Made by a program: the position numbers and the translations under genes. This document shows positions 1 to 7,091 of a stretch of DNA of 22,654 nucleotides, one piece after another. Numbering within the stretch: position 1 is the stretch's first letter; each line of letters begins with the position of its first letter. Source of the stretch: a virus. The DNA lies in the IMG/VR virus record IMGVR_UViG_3300034279_001376, positions 108,776 to 131,429 of that record. The stretch is one strand, 5' to 3'. The notes beneath the pieces were generated by a model. That model did not search any database. It was not told the origin of the DNA and saw only the letters and a list, made by a program, of their open reading frames with translations.

Positions 1-963
1 GTGTATAATAATTCAGTAGTATGGCCTTACCTAATGAATCAGTACGATGTAACAAGTTGGAAAAATTTCATAATGTTGGGCAAAAAAAGAAATTATGTTT
101 CTTTGTCTAATATTTTTGTGGGAAAACTTACAACTAAAATAACAGAGTATCTGGCAACAATAGGGGTTTATCCAACAAAAGGTGAACTTATACCTTGTAG
201 AATTTCAAATCCACAAGAAAGAGCAGAATGGGAAGAATGCCAAAATTATTATTTGAGCAAGTGTTACACATCTGCTATTTTAGAAACTCTTGAATATTTG
301 GAATGGGAAACACTCCGAGGAAAAAAAGTTAGAAACAGCACAGCGGGATTTGTCACTTATTTTAGGCAACCTTACTCTGGAGATTCTATTTACGTTAAAG
401 ACAAAATGGATTTTAGTGCAGTCTTAAAACACAAAGGTATAGTTGTAAACAACGTACCTGATAGGTGGATAAGTACTCTGACCAAGACTAAATTTCTTGT
501 AATTCAAACTAAATTAGAACACCCAAAAATTATAGACTTTGACATAAAAAGTATGAAAGGAAAAGAAAAATTAATCATAGGAGCACTCGTAAAACAACAT
601 GGATTAAAAAATTTATGGGAGGCTCCACGCATCACTATTTTAAGAGACACTGTCCCATTTCTTGCAGAAAAACTTATCCAAATAGAGCATTCTGGTTTTT
701 GTGACATACCTCATTATTTAGTGGCTGAGGTGTTAGAATTTAAGGGTGAATTGGTAACAGATTTGGACATTCAAGGAGTACTGGATGAGTTGCCACATCT
801 TTATTTCTTGGATTTTATTAACAACTACACAAAACCCTCAGAACAGACTAATAACGCATTTTTGAGGAGTTATATAGGGTCTAAATTATTGGCCAAAAAA
901 GAAGTAAACTGGAAAGACTTCTTACCAGTAGAAAAAGAGGTTGAAGTTACAGAAGTGGACTAG
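1..963 (+). CDS. Unrecognised protein, 5' end cut by window edge
   Basis: The frame is open from the first base to a TAG at 961-963, giving 320 residues. The first codon is GTG, but nothing upstream is visible, so the real start probably lies outside the window. I recognise no domain. The visible part is a soluble mixed alpha/beta sequence with many aromatic and lysine residues and a charged tail rich in Glu and Val. It sits 40 bases before an rIIB-like gene. In T4-like phages rIIA precedes rIIB, so a diverged rIIA C-terminus is possible, but only the position supports this. Confidence 0.8.
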   Translation: MYNNSVVWPYLMNQYDVTSWKNFIMLGKKRNYVSLSNIFVGKLTTKITEYLATIGVYPTKGELIPCRISNPQERAEWEECQNYYLSKCYTSAILETLEYLEWETLRGKKVRNSTAGFVTYFRQPYSGDSIYVKDKMDFSAVLKHKGIVVNNVPDRWISTLTKTKFLVIQTKLEHPKIIDFDIKSMKGKEKLIIGALVKQHGLKNLWEAPRITILRDTVPFLAEKLIQIEHSGFCDIPHYLVAEVLEFKGELVTDLDIQGVLDELPHLYFLDFINNYTKPSEQTNNAFLRSYIGSKLLAKKEVNWKDFLPVEKEVEVTEVD

Positions 964-1003
964 ATCAACAAACTGAATTACAATTATTACTAAACAAAGA
1001 TAT

Positions 1004-2068
1004 ATGAAAATCTTAATTATTCCGAGCAGCAACGGTAAAAATATTGCTGGTAAATTGTTAGATTTTGAATTTAACACTCTAATCACCCCTCAAATTAAGG
1101 AAAGACTCGAAACTTTTTCACTCGCTGATGTTGAAGAAACAGAAGAATGGAAAGAAAAATTAATTTGGGCACTCACAGATTATTACGACAAAGAAAAAGA
1201 ACACTTAGAGAGTGTAGAAAAATTAGAATCTATTCTTGATACAGATGGATTTTACGAAGAAAACGGTAGTGTGTACCATGAAAGTGGAAAAATTGCTATC
1301 CCTAAAAATATAGCCAGTTTGATTAAAGATGATACCACTGGAAGGTGGGAGAAATTTTGGGGGTTTTTATCCAACAATCCTGACCAATTGGTTAGGGAGA
1401 CTCTTTATAACTTCATCGAGGTAAACAGGCTCACAATTCTCGACAGTGGGCTAATACTAGCAGGTAGAAGAATTTTGAGCAGAGGAAACATTGAATTGAG
1501 CAAATGGGCCAATGAGATGTTTTTGACACGAAAAAAACAGAAAAAAGGCGTAAAAATCCCTGTGTATAATAACGAAGGAGTTTACAACTTAAAAGAAGGA
1601 AAACTTGTTGGAATATTGGATGAATTAATCCACAGTATTACTTACACAGATAACCACACTAAAACTTTGGACTACAAACTGGGTGTAGAAAACCGTATGG
1701 ACAGGTCTAAAGTAAATTCAAATCCCAATAGCAGTTGTGGAGCAGGGTTTCACAGTGCAGGACCTAAATTTTGCACAAGTGGGTTTGGAGACACTCCTTG
1801 TTTAATCACAATTAACCCTGCTGACGTATGTTGTGTGCCTTATTCCAATGACATTATGCGTAGTGCTGCATTTACTATTGTGGCAATTCTAACCAAGGAC
1901 TTGGAACACATTGATGACCTAGAAATCCATGCTATTTTAAAGCAAGAAACTACTGATGTCCAAAATGAAGTGGAAGATGTAAAAACAGATCTTTACGTGA
2001 CTCCTAAACCTACTCTTAATAATTACTCTCAAACCATCAAAAATATCTTAAATGCAAGCAGAGGCTAA
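1004..2068 (+). CDS. rIIB-like protein
   Basis: This 354-residue protein carries the C-terminal signature of phage rIIB-like proteins at about residues 243-290. The signature is a Cys-Gly-x-Gly-[FL]-His segment (CGAGFHSAG), then a hydrophobic strand ending in NPADVCCVP, then an Arg-containing strand (MRSAAFTIVAI). The N-terminal half is acidic and probably helical. T4 rIIB, with rIIA, affects lysis timing and exclusion by host prophages; homologues are widespread in phages and mostly of unknown biochemical role. The ATG at 1004 follows a short A/T-rich leader without a Shine-Dalgarno motif. The last 17 bases overlap the next gene. I am fairly sure of the family and unsure of the function here. 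Confidence 0.8.
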   Translation: MKILIIPSSNGKNIAGKLLDFEFNTLITPQIKERLETFSLADVEETEEWKEKLIWALTDYYDKEKEHLESVEKLESILDTDGFYEENGSVYHESGKIAIPKNIASLIKDDTTGRWEKFWGFLSNNPDQLVRETLYNFIEVNRLTILDSGLILAGRRILSRGNIELSKWANEMFLTRKKQKKGVKIPVYNNEGVYNLKEGKLVGILDELIHSITYTDNHTKTLDYKLGVENRMDRSKVNSNPNSSCGAGFHSAGPKFCTSGFGDTPCLITINPADVCCVPYSNDIMRSAAFTIVAILTKDLEHIDDLEIHAILKQETTDVQNEVEDVKTDLYVTPKPTLNNYSQTIKNILNASRG

Positions 2069-2633
2069 GATTATTAAACTAAACACTCAAAAAGTATTTG
2101 AAAGTTTAACCAATGAAGAGTTTTATTCTGGTAGAGATTGGTATGGAGATGTACACATAAAATGCAAAAAACTGGCACAAGAAAATAATGTTTGTGTAGA
2201 AAAAGTAGTAGGGATATTTTCAGCATTTTCCCCCATTAAATCTGTTGAGCAGTGCTGGCTAATCACAGAGGATTTTCTCAAAGGAAAAGAGGTGTTTACT
2301 GTTGGTGCTCAGATCAAAAAAGCCAAGTCTATACTTGATCTTGCTGACAATAATTTGCATGAAATCAAACCAATTTTAGCAGGTTTAAAGACTCAAAGTT
2401 TTTATGATGCTATTTTTAGATCTTATGGTTACTCAAGCAATGACTTGATAACTATTGATTCACACATGTTTAAGTTGGCTCCATCTTACTGGAGGAATTT
2501 AACCCCCAATAGATACAAATTAATGAGTGATTCAATCAAATCAGTTAATTTTACAAGGGATTTAAAGCCTCACCAGTTTCAAGCAGTTCTATGGACAAAA
2601 TTAAAGCAAGTAAGTTCGATAAGAGAGATTTAG
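2052..2633 (+). CDS. Phage protein with remote resemblance to HhH-GPD DNA glycosylases
   Basis: The 193-residue product has an ordered set of motifs: an early DWYGD, then FSAFSPIKSVEQCW near residues 56-69, LAGLKTQSFYDAIF near 108-121, TIDSHMFKLA near 134-143, and a C-terminal PHQFQAVLW. I know this pattern from uncharacterised phage proteins. The Leu-x-Gly turn followed about 20 residues later by [VI]-Asp-x-His resembles the HhH-GPD base-excision glycosylase core, where that Asp is catalytic. That link is inference, not a firm assignment. The start overlaps the end of the rIIB-like gene, and the 3' end overlaps the next gene, which argues for co-transcription. Confidence 0.8.
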   Translation: MQAEAKIIKLNTQKVFESLTNEEFYSGRDWYGDVHIKCKKLAQENNVCVEKVVGIFSAFSPIKSVEQCWLITEDFLKGKEVFTVGAQIKKAKSILDLADNNLHEIKPILAGLKTQSFYDAIFRSYGYSSNDLITIDSHMFKLAPSYWRNLTPNRYKLMSDSIKSVNFTRDLKPHQFQAVLWTKLKQVSSIREI

Positions 2634-2827
2634 TTATCTACAAAAGAGAAATGTGCATTGTAATTAATTCTTGGGTAGATGCTGGGGAGGCAGTGGAGGA
2701 GACAGACATGATGGTGGCTCATTCAGGAGGTATTATTTACCTTATTCGAGACACAAACAATGAAGACCACCTTGTAGAAGAGTGTGAGATTATGAAATAT
2801 TTTCCCATCTTATTAAATCTTAATTAA
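2591..2827 (+). CDS. Small protein, possibly SH3-like
   Basis: This 78-residue acidic protein opens with KFDKRDLVIYKREMCIVINSW, an arrangement common in short phage SH3/KOW-like barrels (a strand with a Gly/Arg-Asp turn, then a hydrophobic strand ending in a polar loop). It ends with a conserved-looking HLVEECEIMKYF. It overlaps the upstream gene by 43 bases. I keep the ATG at 2591 because the presumed first strand lies before the next internal Met. The stop TAA shares a base with the ATG of the next gene. Function unknown. Confidence 0.65.
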   Translation: MDKIKASKFDKRDLVIYKREMCIVINSWVDAGEAVEETDMMVAHSGGIIYLIRDTNNEDHLVEECEIMKYFPILLNLN

Positions 2828-3105
2828 TGACAAACTTACAAAAAGAAGCAATAGAGGCTGCTGAAAAATTGAATACTAAGTTAAGCAAAGACACTCATAA
2901 GTTTGTGGTTTTTATATCAAATCAGAGTGCTGGCATTGCCCTTAATATTCATTGGGAAGAATCTCAAATACAAATCTCAATGTATGATAGTACTTTTGAT
3001 GACAGAATTTTTTATCCAAAGTTAAATAGAGAAGAAAAACTCACGGCTTTATTAAAAAGAAAATTCCGTGAGATCAAAAAAGATTTAAACAAAATAAAAA
3101 TATGA
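2827..3105 (+). CDS. Unrecognised small protein
   Basis: A 92-residue product with a helical N-terminus (QKEAIEAAEKLNTKL), a central beta stretch (HKFVVFISNQSAGIALNIHW) and a very basic helical C-terminus rich in Lys and Arg. Start and stop both abut neighbours: the ATG shares its first base with the previous stop, and the TGA overlaps the next ATG (ATGA). I recognise no family. Confidence 0.7.
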   Translation: MTNLQKEAIEAAEKLNTKLSKDTHKFVVFISNQSAGIALNIHWEESQIQISMYDSTFDDRIFYPKLNREEKLTALLKRKFREIKKDLNKIKI

Positions 3106-3635
3106 ATTTTAACGAATTTCAAGAAAATTGTCTTGTAACTTTTAGCCCTGACTCAGATTTAAGAATAGAGCAATTGCACTGTATGGTAGGTGTGACTTCT
3201 GAGATGGAAGAATTATGGGCAGCCATAGAGAAAAATGACACAGTAAACATAGCAGAAGAAGTTTGTGACATTTTGTTTTATTTGGTAGTTTATTGTAAAA
3301 AACGCAACATTAGTCTTGATCTAGTAGAAATGGCTTACCAAGAAGTAGATACGGAGGAGATGTTTTCTTTTCACCAATTGAATCTTAATAATTCAGCATG
3401 GCAAGATGCTGCAAAAAAGATTATTTTTTACAACAGGGAAATCTCAGAAGCCTTTGCTTTAATATTACTATTTTCAGAGTTATTCAAATTGGCTGCTCTT
3501 AAAGAAATCAATATTTATGAAGCAATGGATCGTCTTATTAACAAGTTAAAAGCAAGATATGCAGGAAAGTTTGACCAAGCAAGAGCCAATAACAGGAACC
3601 TCGATATTGAGCGAGCAATTCTTGAGGGAGAATGA
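3102..3635 (+). CDS. MazG-like nucleoside triphosphate pyrophosphohydrolase
   Basis: The 177-residue all-helical product shows the MazG metal-binding pattern ExxE...ExxD: Glu34 and Glu37 in SEMEEL, then Glu53 and Asp56 in EEVCDILFYL. The C-terminus (NKLKARYAGKF, then NRNLDIERAILEG) matches the tail of phage MazG-type proteins. The family hydrolyses NTPs or dNTPs to monophosphates plus pyrophosphate, sanitising or reshaping the nucleotide pool. In some phages it has been proposed to affect (p)ppGpp levels. It lies two genes before a DUF5664 protein, another predicted nucleotide phosphohydrolase. The 3' end overlaps the next reading frame. Confidence 0.85.
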   Translation: MNFNEFQENCLVTFSPDSDLRIEQLHCMVGVTSEMEELWAAIEKNDTVNIAEEVCDILFYLVVYCKKRNISLDLVEMAYQEVDTEEMFSFHQLNLNNSAWQDAAKKIIFYNREISEAFALILLFSELFKLAALKEINIYEAMDRLINKLKARYAGKFDQARANNRNLDIERAILEGE

Positions 3636-3933
3636 GGAAAAATGGTGTGCATTTTTCTGGATTAACCTTAATCTGACACCTGATGAACTGGCTTACATGG
3701 AGGAGTCTTGGAAAAAAATGACCATTTTAGACGGATTTTCAGCAGAAGATAGAATGTGTTGTTTTAAATTCCAAGTGCACAGGCCAAAATATAGCACCCA
3801 GTTGAATTACTGTAAAGAAATGAATCGTAAAACTGGTGTAAAAAGATTGAGAGATCTTGCGGAGGTATCCAGAAAATTCGGGTATTACTTAAACGTTAAT
3901 AAACTTTTTTTGACAAAAAATGGGGCTCACTAA
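3559..3933 (+). CDS. Unrecognised protein, start uncertain
   Basis: This frame gives 124 residues from the ATG at 3559, which lies 77 bases inside the mazG-like gene. Other possible starts are the TTG at 3622 or the ATG at 3697. The part beyond the mazG stop looks coding, with WCAFFWINLNL and a basic helical C-terminus. It overlaps the following gene by 14 bases, as expected for a packed operon. The last third, with RKTGVKRLRDLAEVSRKFGYY, reads like a helix-turn-helix or other small helical unit, but I cannot assign a family. Confidence 0.6.
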   Translation: MQESLTKQEPITGTSILSEQFLRENEEKWCAFFWINLNLTPDELAYMEESWKKMTILDGFSAEDRMCCFKFQVHRPKYSTQLNYCKEMNRKTGVKRLRDLAEVSRKFGYYLNVNKLFLTKNGAH

Positions 3934-4318
3934 AAAATTGGCAGAAACACCTGCTTACAAAGATAAAGTAAACAAAGTATCATTCACAGAGTTGTCTCCT
4001 AAATTCCTAATAGGAATGGCAAACAGACTGAACGAAAATAAAAAAGAGTTTGGAGGAAAGTATGAGCCGTTTAATTGGAAAGGTTCCAACAACAAGGACA
4101 TTTTGGATGCTCTTGAGAGGCATGTAATAGACATTAAGTCAATTCTTCAAACCAAAAAGGCTGTCTTATCAGATGAGCCACTTCACTCACATCTTGCTGC
4201 TGCGGCAGTAAATATTATGTTCTTATATGAAAATAACAGACCGGGCAAACTTATTAACAATACCAGTCCCAAACGACGAAAGGGTGTACAGATCAGTACC
4301 CCTAAAGGAAATCTTTGA
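3920..4318 (+). CDS. DUF5664-type dATP/dGTP diphosphohydrolase-like protein
   Basis: The 132-residue product matches DUF5664 phage proteins, which are annotated as dATP/dGTP diphosphohydrolase domains. Visible signature elements are a Pro-Lys-Phe start, then GGKYEPFNWKG, an ALERH helix, and a late HLAAAAVNIMFLYE helix with the expected paired His. The family is thought to be an all-alpha, metal-dependent nucleotide hydrolase related in fold to MazG. The domain ends near residue 105. The last 25 or so residues are basic and overlap the start of the DUF932 gene by 92 bases. The substrate is inferred from the family name only. Confidence 0.75.
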   Translation: MGLTKKLAETPAYKDKVNKVSFTELSPKFLIGMANRLNENKKEFGGKYEPFNWKGSNNKDILDALERHVIDIKSILQTKKAVLSDEPLHSHLAAAAVNIMFLYENNRPGKLINNTSPKRRKGVQISTPKGNL

Positions 4319-4934
4319 TACTCTTGATGAACTCACAGGAGAAGCAGGATGGACCCTCTCTAATGAATATCATCAAACTGCTAATAAAGATCAACAACAT
4401 CTTTTAAGGTTTGCTTATGACACCCATAACCCTCTTTTCAAATTCGAGATAGTCATTCTTAACTCTTACAACAAAACCATTGCGCTAAAAGTAGCAGCAG
4501 GAGTATCTGTGGCTGCTTGTTTTAACGGAATGATTTGTGGTGAGTTTGTGATTGACCGTAAACACACAGGAAGTGTAAAAGAAGACCTTAGTGCATTTTT
4601 TAAAGGTTTCATAGACAAAAAAGATGCTGCTGTTAGAGAGGCAGAGGAAATGTGGGAAGTGTTTAATGAAATGGAAATTAACAACCAATTCATTTATACT
4701 GTCCTTGGGGAGTTGTTTATGAAGGATTGTTTGAACACCCAGCAGTTGAACGCAGTTAAAAAAGAAATAGAATTAAACGTACAGTACGAAGGTTGCACAG
4801 ATAAATCTCTCAACTTATTGTACCAACATGTTACCTTTGCGCAGAAAAATACGCACCCACTTATATACGAGAGGGTGAGGCATACAACCACACTTATATT
4901 TAACACACATTATGAGGATTTTCAAAATTTTTAA
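4227..4934 (+). CDS. DUF932-family phage/plasmid-like protein
   Basis: A 235-residue protein with the DUF932 pattern: an N-terminal IPVPNDERVYRSVP, a central SYNKTIALKVAAG, then FNGMICGE followed by DRKHTG, and a C-terminal helical half containing LGELF. DUF932 proteins are common in phages and plasmids, and their role is not established. Because the N-terminal motif starts right after the ATG at 4227, this start is probably correct even though it lies 92 bases inside the DUF5664 gene in another frame. The end overlaps a 29-codon gene at 4912. Confidence 0.8.
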   Translation: MKITDRANLLTIPVPNDERVYRSVPLKEIFDTLDELTGEAGWTLSNEYHQTANKDQQHLLRFAYDTHNPLFKFEIVILNSYNKTIALKVAAGVSVAACFNGMICGEFVIDRKHTGSVKEDLSAFFKGFIDKKDAAVREAEEMWEVFNEMEINNQFIYTVLGELFMKDCLNTQQLNAVKKEIELNVQYEGCTDKSLNLLYQHVTFAQKNTHPLIYERVRHTTTLIFNTHYEDFQNF

Positions 4935-5001
4935 ACGTTATGGGCAGATTTGTCCTAAGTGCATGAAACCAGTTTTATCACCTTACTGTAAATGTAAATG
5001 A
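4912..5001 (+). CDS. 29-residue zinc-ribbon-like microprotein
   Basis: A very short frame, ATG at 4912 to TGA at 4999-5001. The product has a basic start (RIFKIFKRYG) followed by ICPKCMKP and a terminal YCKCK. The paired CxxC and CxC could bind one zinc ion. Support for real coding is context: it starts inside the last codons of the DUF932 gene, fills an otherwise empty gap, and its TGA overlaps the next ATG (ATGA at 4998), the dominant junction type in this operon. Function unknown. Confidence 0.6.
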   Translation: MRIFKIFKRYGQICPKCMKPVLSPYCKCK

Positions 5002-5360
5002 TAAAAGACAAAATAAAACAAGCCGAGTCTCTTCTCCAAGCAAATCCGGGTGTAAATGACCTAAATGTGACAGGGGAATGGCTTGCTGATTTTAGAATAG
5101 TCTGTTTTGATCTGGCTAAATTGTACGGGCAACTCAAAGTAAATTTTTCCAAGCACGAAATTGATATAATTAAAAGTCCTGAATATGCTAAATTGAAACT
5201 TACTTATAAAACAGTAGGGCAATGGCAAGCATATTTGGAATCAACTTTTGAGCCTATGGAAGATTTGCACACACTTAAACTCTTGTTAGAAAAGTATTTT
5301 CCGCAGGTATCCTCGGAATATATGACTCTAATGAGTGCTTCAAAACGTCAACAACAATAA
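4998..5360 (+). CDS. Unrecognised helical protein
   Basis: A 120-residue, mostly helical protein with no motif I recognise. It has an N-terminal QAESLLQANPG, a central KHEIDIIKSPEYAKLKLTY and a polar tail of Ser, Lys and Gln. It begins with an ATGA overlap with the 29-codon gene and ends immediately before a strong UUCG hairpin, so it probably closes a transcription segment. Confidence 0.7.
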   Translation: MIKDKIKQAESLLQANPGVNDLNVTGEWLADFRIVCFDLAKLYGQLKVNFSKHEIDIIKSPEYAKLKLTYKTVGQWQAYLESTFEPMEDLHTLKLLLEKYFPQVSSEYMTLMSASKRQQQ

Positions 5361-5361
5361 A

Positions 5362-5387
5362 AGTAGCCCTGCTTCGGTGGGGCTACT
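5362..5387 (+). terminator. UUCG-capped hairpin after 5360
   Basis: An 11-pair stem, AGTAGCCCTGC with GTGGGGCTACT including two G-T pairs, closes on the extra-stable tetraloop C(TTCG)G. It starts one base after a stop codon and ends nine bases before the next ATG. There is no T-run behind it (CATTAAATT follows). It may be a terminator or attenuator, an RNA-stability element or a processing site rather than a classic Rho-independent terminator. Confidence 0.6.
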
Positions 5388-5396
5388 CATTAAATT

Positions 5397-5615
5397 ATGG
5401 AACCACAAATCTTAATTATAGTAAAAGATAATAAATACTTTGCTTCTTATGGAACTCAACAGATAGAAGTAGTTGTAGTTGATCTTGATTATGTGTCAGA
5501 AGAATCAATTCTGGAAAATGTAGTAACAGAAAATTGTAGCATACTTCCTAGTACTATGGAAGATGCTATTAATCTACTTTCAACAGGATCTGACATTAGC
5601 GAACTTAACAAATGA
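5397..5615 (+). CDS. Conserved-type small phage protein
   Basis: A 72-residue acidic protein starting MEPQILIIVKDNKYFASYGT, followed by IEVVVVDLDYVSEE. This two-strand N-terminus (a hydrophobic strand, a turn, then [VI]xVVxVDxD) recurs in small bacterial and phage proteins of unknown function. It begins just after the UUCG hairpin and its stop overlaps the ninG-like start (ATGA at 5612). Confidence 0.7.
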   Translation: MEPQILIIVKDNKYFASYGTQQIEVVVVDLDYVSEESILENVVTENCSILPSTMEDAINLLSTGSDISELNK

Positions 5616-6232
5616 ACAAATTAAAACCTTGCACTATGTGCAAAAAAGATTCTGTTATATTCAAAAACAGAACAGTAGAAGGTGTCAGACTTTCTCTTTG
5701 TGTTACTTGTAACTCTAAAATAGAATCAACTATCAAGAGAGATAAAGTAGTCAAGGTTAAGGAGAAAAGAAAAGTAGCAAGAGACACCAAGAAATTGAGC
5801 CGTAAAAACATGCTCACATTGCTCCAGAAACTCGCTAGGGTGCTAGATGGAGATAAGTGCTGTACTTGTGACAAGGTGTTCACTGAGAGCAATATTGCAC
5901 ATGGAGGGCATGGTGTGAAAGCCCAGAAAAATATGTTTACTGCTTTTCTTCTCCAGAATATCCATGCTCAATGTGCTTCTTGTAACATTTTTTTGGATGG
6001 AAGCCAGTACAATTATGGAAATTTTGTCAATAAGACTTACGGGCATGGCACGTTTGAAAAAATTCAACACTTATCCAACAAAGTTCAGAAAATCCCCCTC
6101 ACTAAAATTCAAGAATTACGCACTAAAGCAGAAGAATACATTCTCCTAGGGGAAGGTAAAACTTTTGATGAAAAGTGGAAACTAAGGCTTGAATTTATCA
6201 AATGGCAAGAAAAAGAATGGGCTACCTTTTAA
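5612..6232 (+). CDS. NinG/Rap-like recombination nuclease
   Basis: The 206-residue product has an N-terminal zinc-ribbon-like part (Cys7, Cys10, Cys30, Cys33), a very basic linker, then the NinG core: CCTC at 83-86, His97 and His100 in AHGGH, and NIHAQCASCN at 116-125 followed by a YG-containing helix. NinG (lambda Rap) is a structure-specific endonuclease acting on branched DNA, including Holliday junctions, and stimulates phage recombination. The paired Cys and His residues fit an HNH-like metal site. Length is close to lambda NinG. Start overlaps the previous stop. Confidence 0.8.
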   Translation: MNKLKPCTMCKKDSVIFKNRTVEGVRLSLCVTCNSKIESTIKRDKVVKVKEKRKVARDTKKLSRKNMLTLLQKLARVLDGDKCCTCDKVFTESNIAHGGHGVKAQKNMFTAFLLQNIHAQCASCNIFLDGSQYNYGNFVNKTYGHGTFEKIQHLSNKVQKIPLTKIQELRTKAEEYILLGEGKTFDEKWKLRLEFIKWQEKEWATF

Positions 6233-6297
6233 TCCTATTTACTTTATCATTTTTAGCAGGATACACTTACAATGAAAGAATACAACGTAATACTTAA
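6202..6297 (+). CDS. 31-residue single-span membrane microprotein
   Basis: ATG at 6202 to TAA at 6295-6297, overlapping the end of the ninG-like gene by 31 bases and the next gene by 26. The product has a basic start (MARKRM), a hydrophobic stretch at about residues 7-20 (GYLLILFTLSFLAG) and a polar end. This is the expected layout of a small inner-membrane protein. Support is modest: composition plus filling the 39-base gap between two genes. An internal Met at residue 6 is another possible start. Confidence 0.4.
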   Translation: MARKRMGYLLILFTLSFLAGYTYNERIQRNT

Positions 6298-6460
6298 CAA
6301 CCAAGTAGGAATAGAAATCCTAGCAGAAAGAATAGAAATAGAAAACAATTTCATTATTCTTTGGACTGGAGATACAGTTGTAGGAGTCTTTCCTGCAAAC
6401 TCTGCTGTCTTTGAAAAACCCACCAAGAAATTACCAGAAGATGAAGCAGATTTAACTTAA
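6272..6460 (+). CDS. Small beta-rich phage protein
   Basis: A 62-residue product: MKEYNVILNNQVGIEILAER, then IEIENNFIILWTGD and VVGVFPANSAVFEKP. Alternating strands and the F-P-A-N-S motif are familiar from short, uncharacterised phage proteins that look like a small barrel. It ends 20 bases before the next small gene. Confidence 0.65.
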   Translation: MKEYNVILNNQVGIEILAERIEIENNFIILWTGDTVVGVFPANSAVFEKPTKKLPEDEADLT

Positions 6461-6480
6461 CTTAATTAATTTATTTAAAT

Positions 6481-6591
6481 ATGATTTTCAATAATTACGC
6501 TAAAGTAACGGATTATTGGAGTGAAAGTGAATTTCAACCCAAACCTTTAAAATTGAGCCTTTTTTGGAGAATAATTTATGGAATATGGTAA
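6481..6591 (+). CDS. 36-residue unrecognised microprotein
   Basis: ATG at 6481 to TAA at 6589-6591, preceded by an A/T-rich leader. The product is rich in aromatic residues (YWSESEFQPK, then LFWRIIYGIW). Its end overlaps the next start (6585) by seven bases. With the following gene it fills the 249-base stretch between the better-supported neighbours, which otherwise would be the longest gap in the + strand block. No function can be given. Confidence 0.45.
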   Translation: MIFNNYAKVTDYWSESEFQPKPLKLSLFWRIIYGIW

Positions 6592-6713
6592 AAAGGTTAT
6601 ACAGAATCAAAAAACAAACTTATGTAAATGGTATGCCAGTAGATGTTGATTATGATGTTTATGGGTTTTACATAGGCTGGGTATTAATTTTTAAATTTAA
6701 AAGAAAAGTATGA
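6585..6713 (+). CDS. 42-residue unrecognised microprotein
   Basis: ATG at 6585 to TGA at 6711-6713. The basic product has a Tyr-rich middle (VDVDYDVYGFYIGW) and a hydrophobic then basic end (VLIFKFKRKV). The tail resembles short phage proteins with a [YF]xxGWxxIxxFK ending. The TGA overlaps the next ATG (ATGA at 6710), supporting translation coupling. Confidence 0.5.
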   Translation: MVKRLYRIKKQTYVNGMPVDVDYDVYGFYIGWVLIFKFKRKV

Positions 6714-7090
6714 CACACAAATTTGAAATTTACAACCATGCACAATATGAAAACAGGAGCAAAGTCCCACCAAAAATAAAAGAGAAATGGTTAGAGGCTC
6801 TCAGAAGCGGAAATTACAACCAAATTCAAGAACGTTTAAGTTCTCCAGAAGGTTATTGTTGTTTAGGTGTTTTGTGTGAAGTTTTAGAAATTCCTAAATC
6901 AGTAAGCCCAGTTATTCAATACGAAGGCTCTCAGTCCACTTTACCATATTCTGTAACTAAAAAAACAGATCTTACGAAATACGGGGACTTTAATGGTTTT
7001 ACTATTAACGAAAAATACACTTTAGCAGACCTGAATGATTCAGGAGCCTCGTTTGAACTCATTGCTCACATTATAGAAACTTATTTTTAA
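6710..7090 (+). CDS. Conserved phage protein with YCCLGVLC motif
   Basis: The 126-residue protein shows the signature of a widely distributed, uncharacterised phage family: KWLEALRSGNY, then YCCLGVLCEV at about residues 48-57, a [LI]P segment, and a C-terminal LADLNDSGASFELIAHIIE. The two adjacent Cys plus a third four residues later are typical of the family. The biochemical role is unknown to me. Begins with an ATGA overlap. Confidence 0.8.
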   Translation: MTHKFEIYNHAQYENRSKVPPKIKEKWLEALRSGNYNQIQERLSSPEGYCCLGVLCEVLEIPKSVSPVIQYEGSQSTLPYSVTKKTDLTKYGDFNGFTINEKYTLADLNDSGASFELIAHIIETYF

Positions 7091-7091
7091 A

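Noticed and set aside
504-707. 67-codon frame on the - strand inside the first gene
   Set aside because: Lies wholly in the antisense of a longer gene with protein-like composition; no independent motif.
5605-5892. 95-codon - strand frame over the ninG-like gene
   Set aside because: Antisense shadow of a gene with clear zinc-site motifs.
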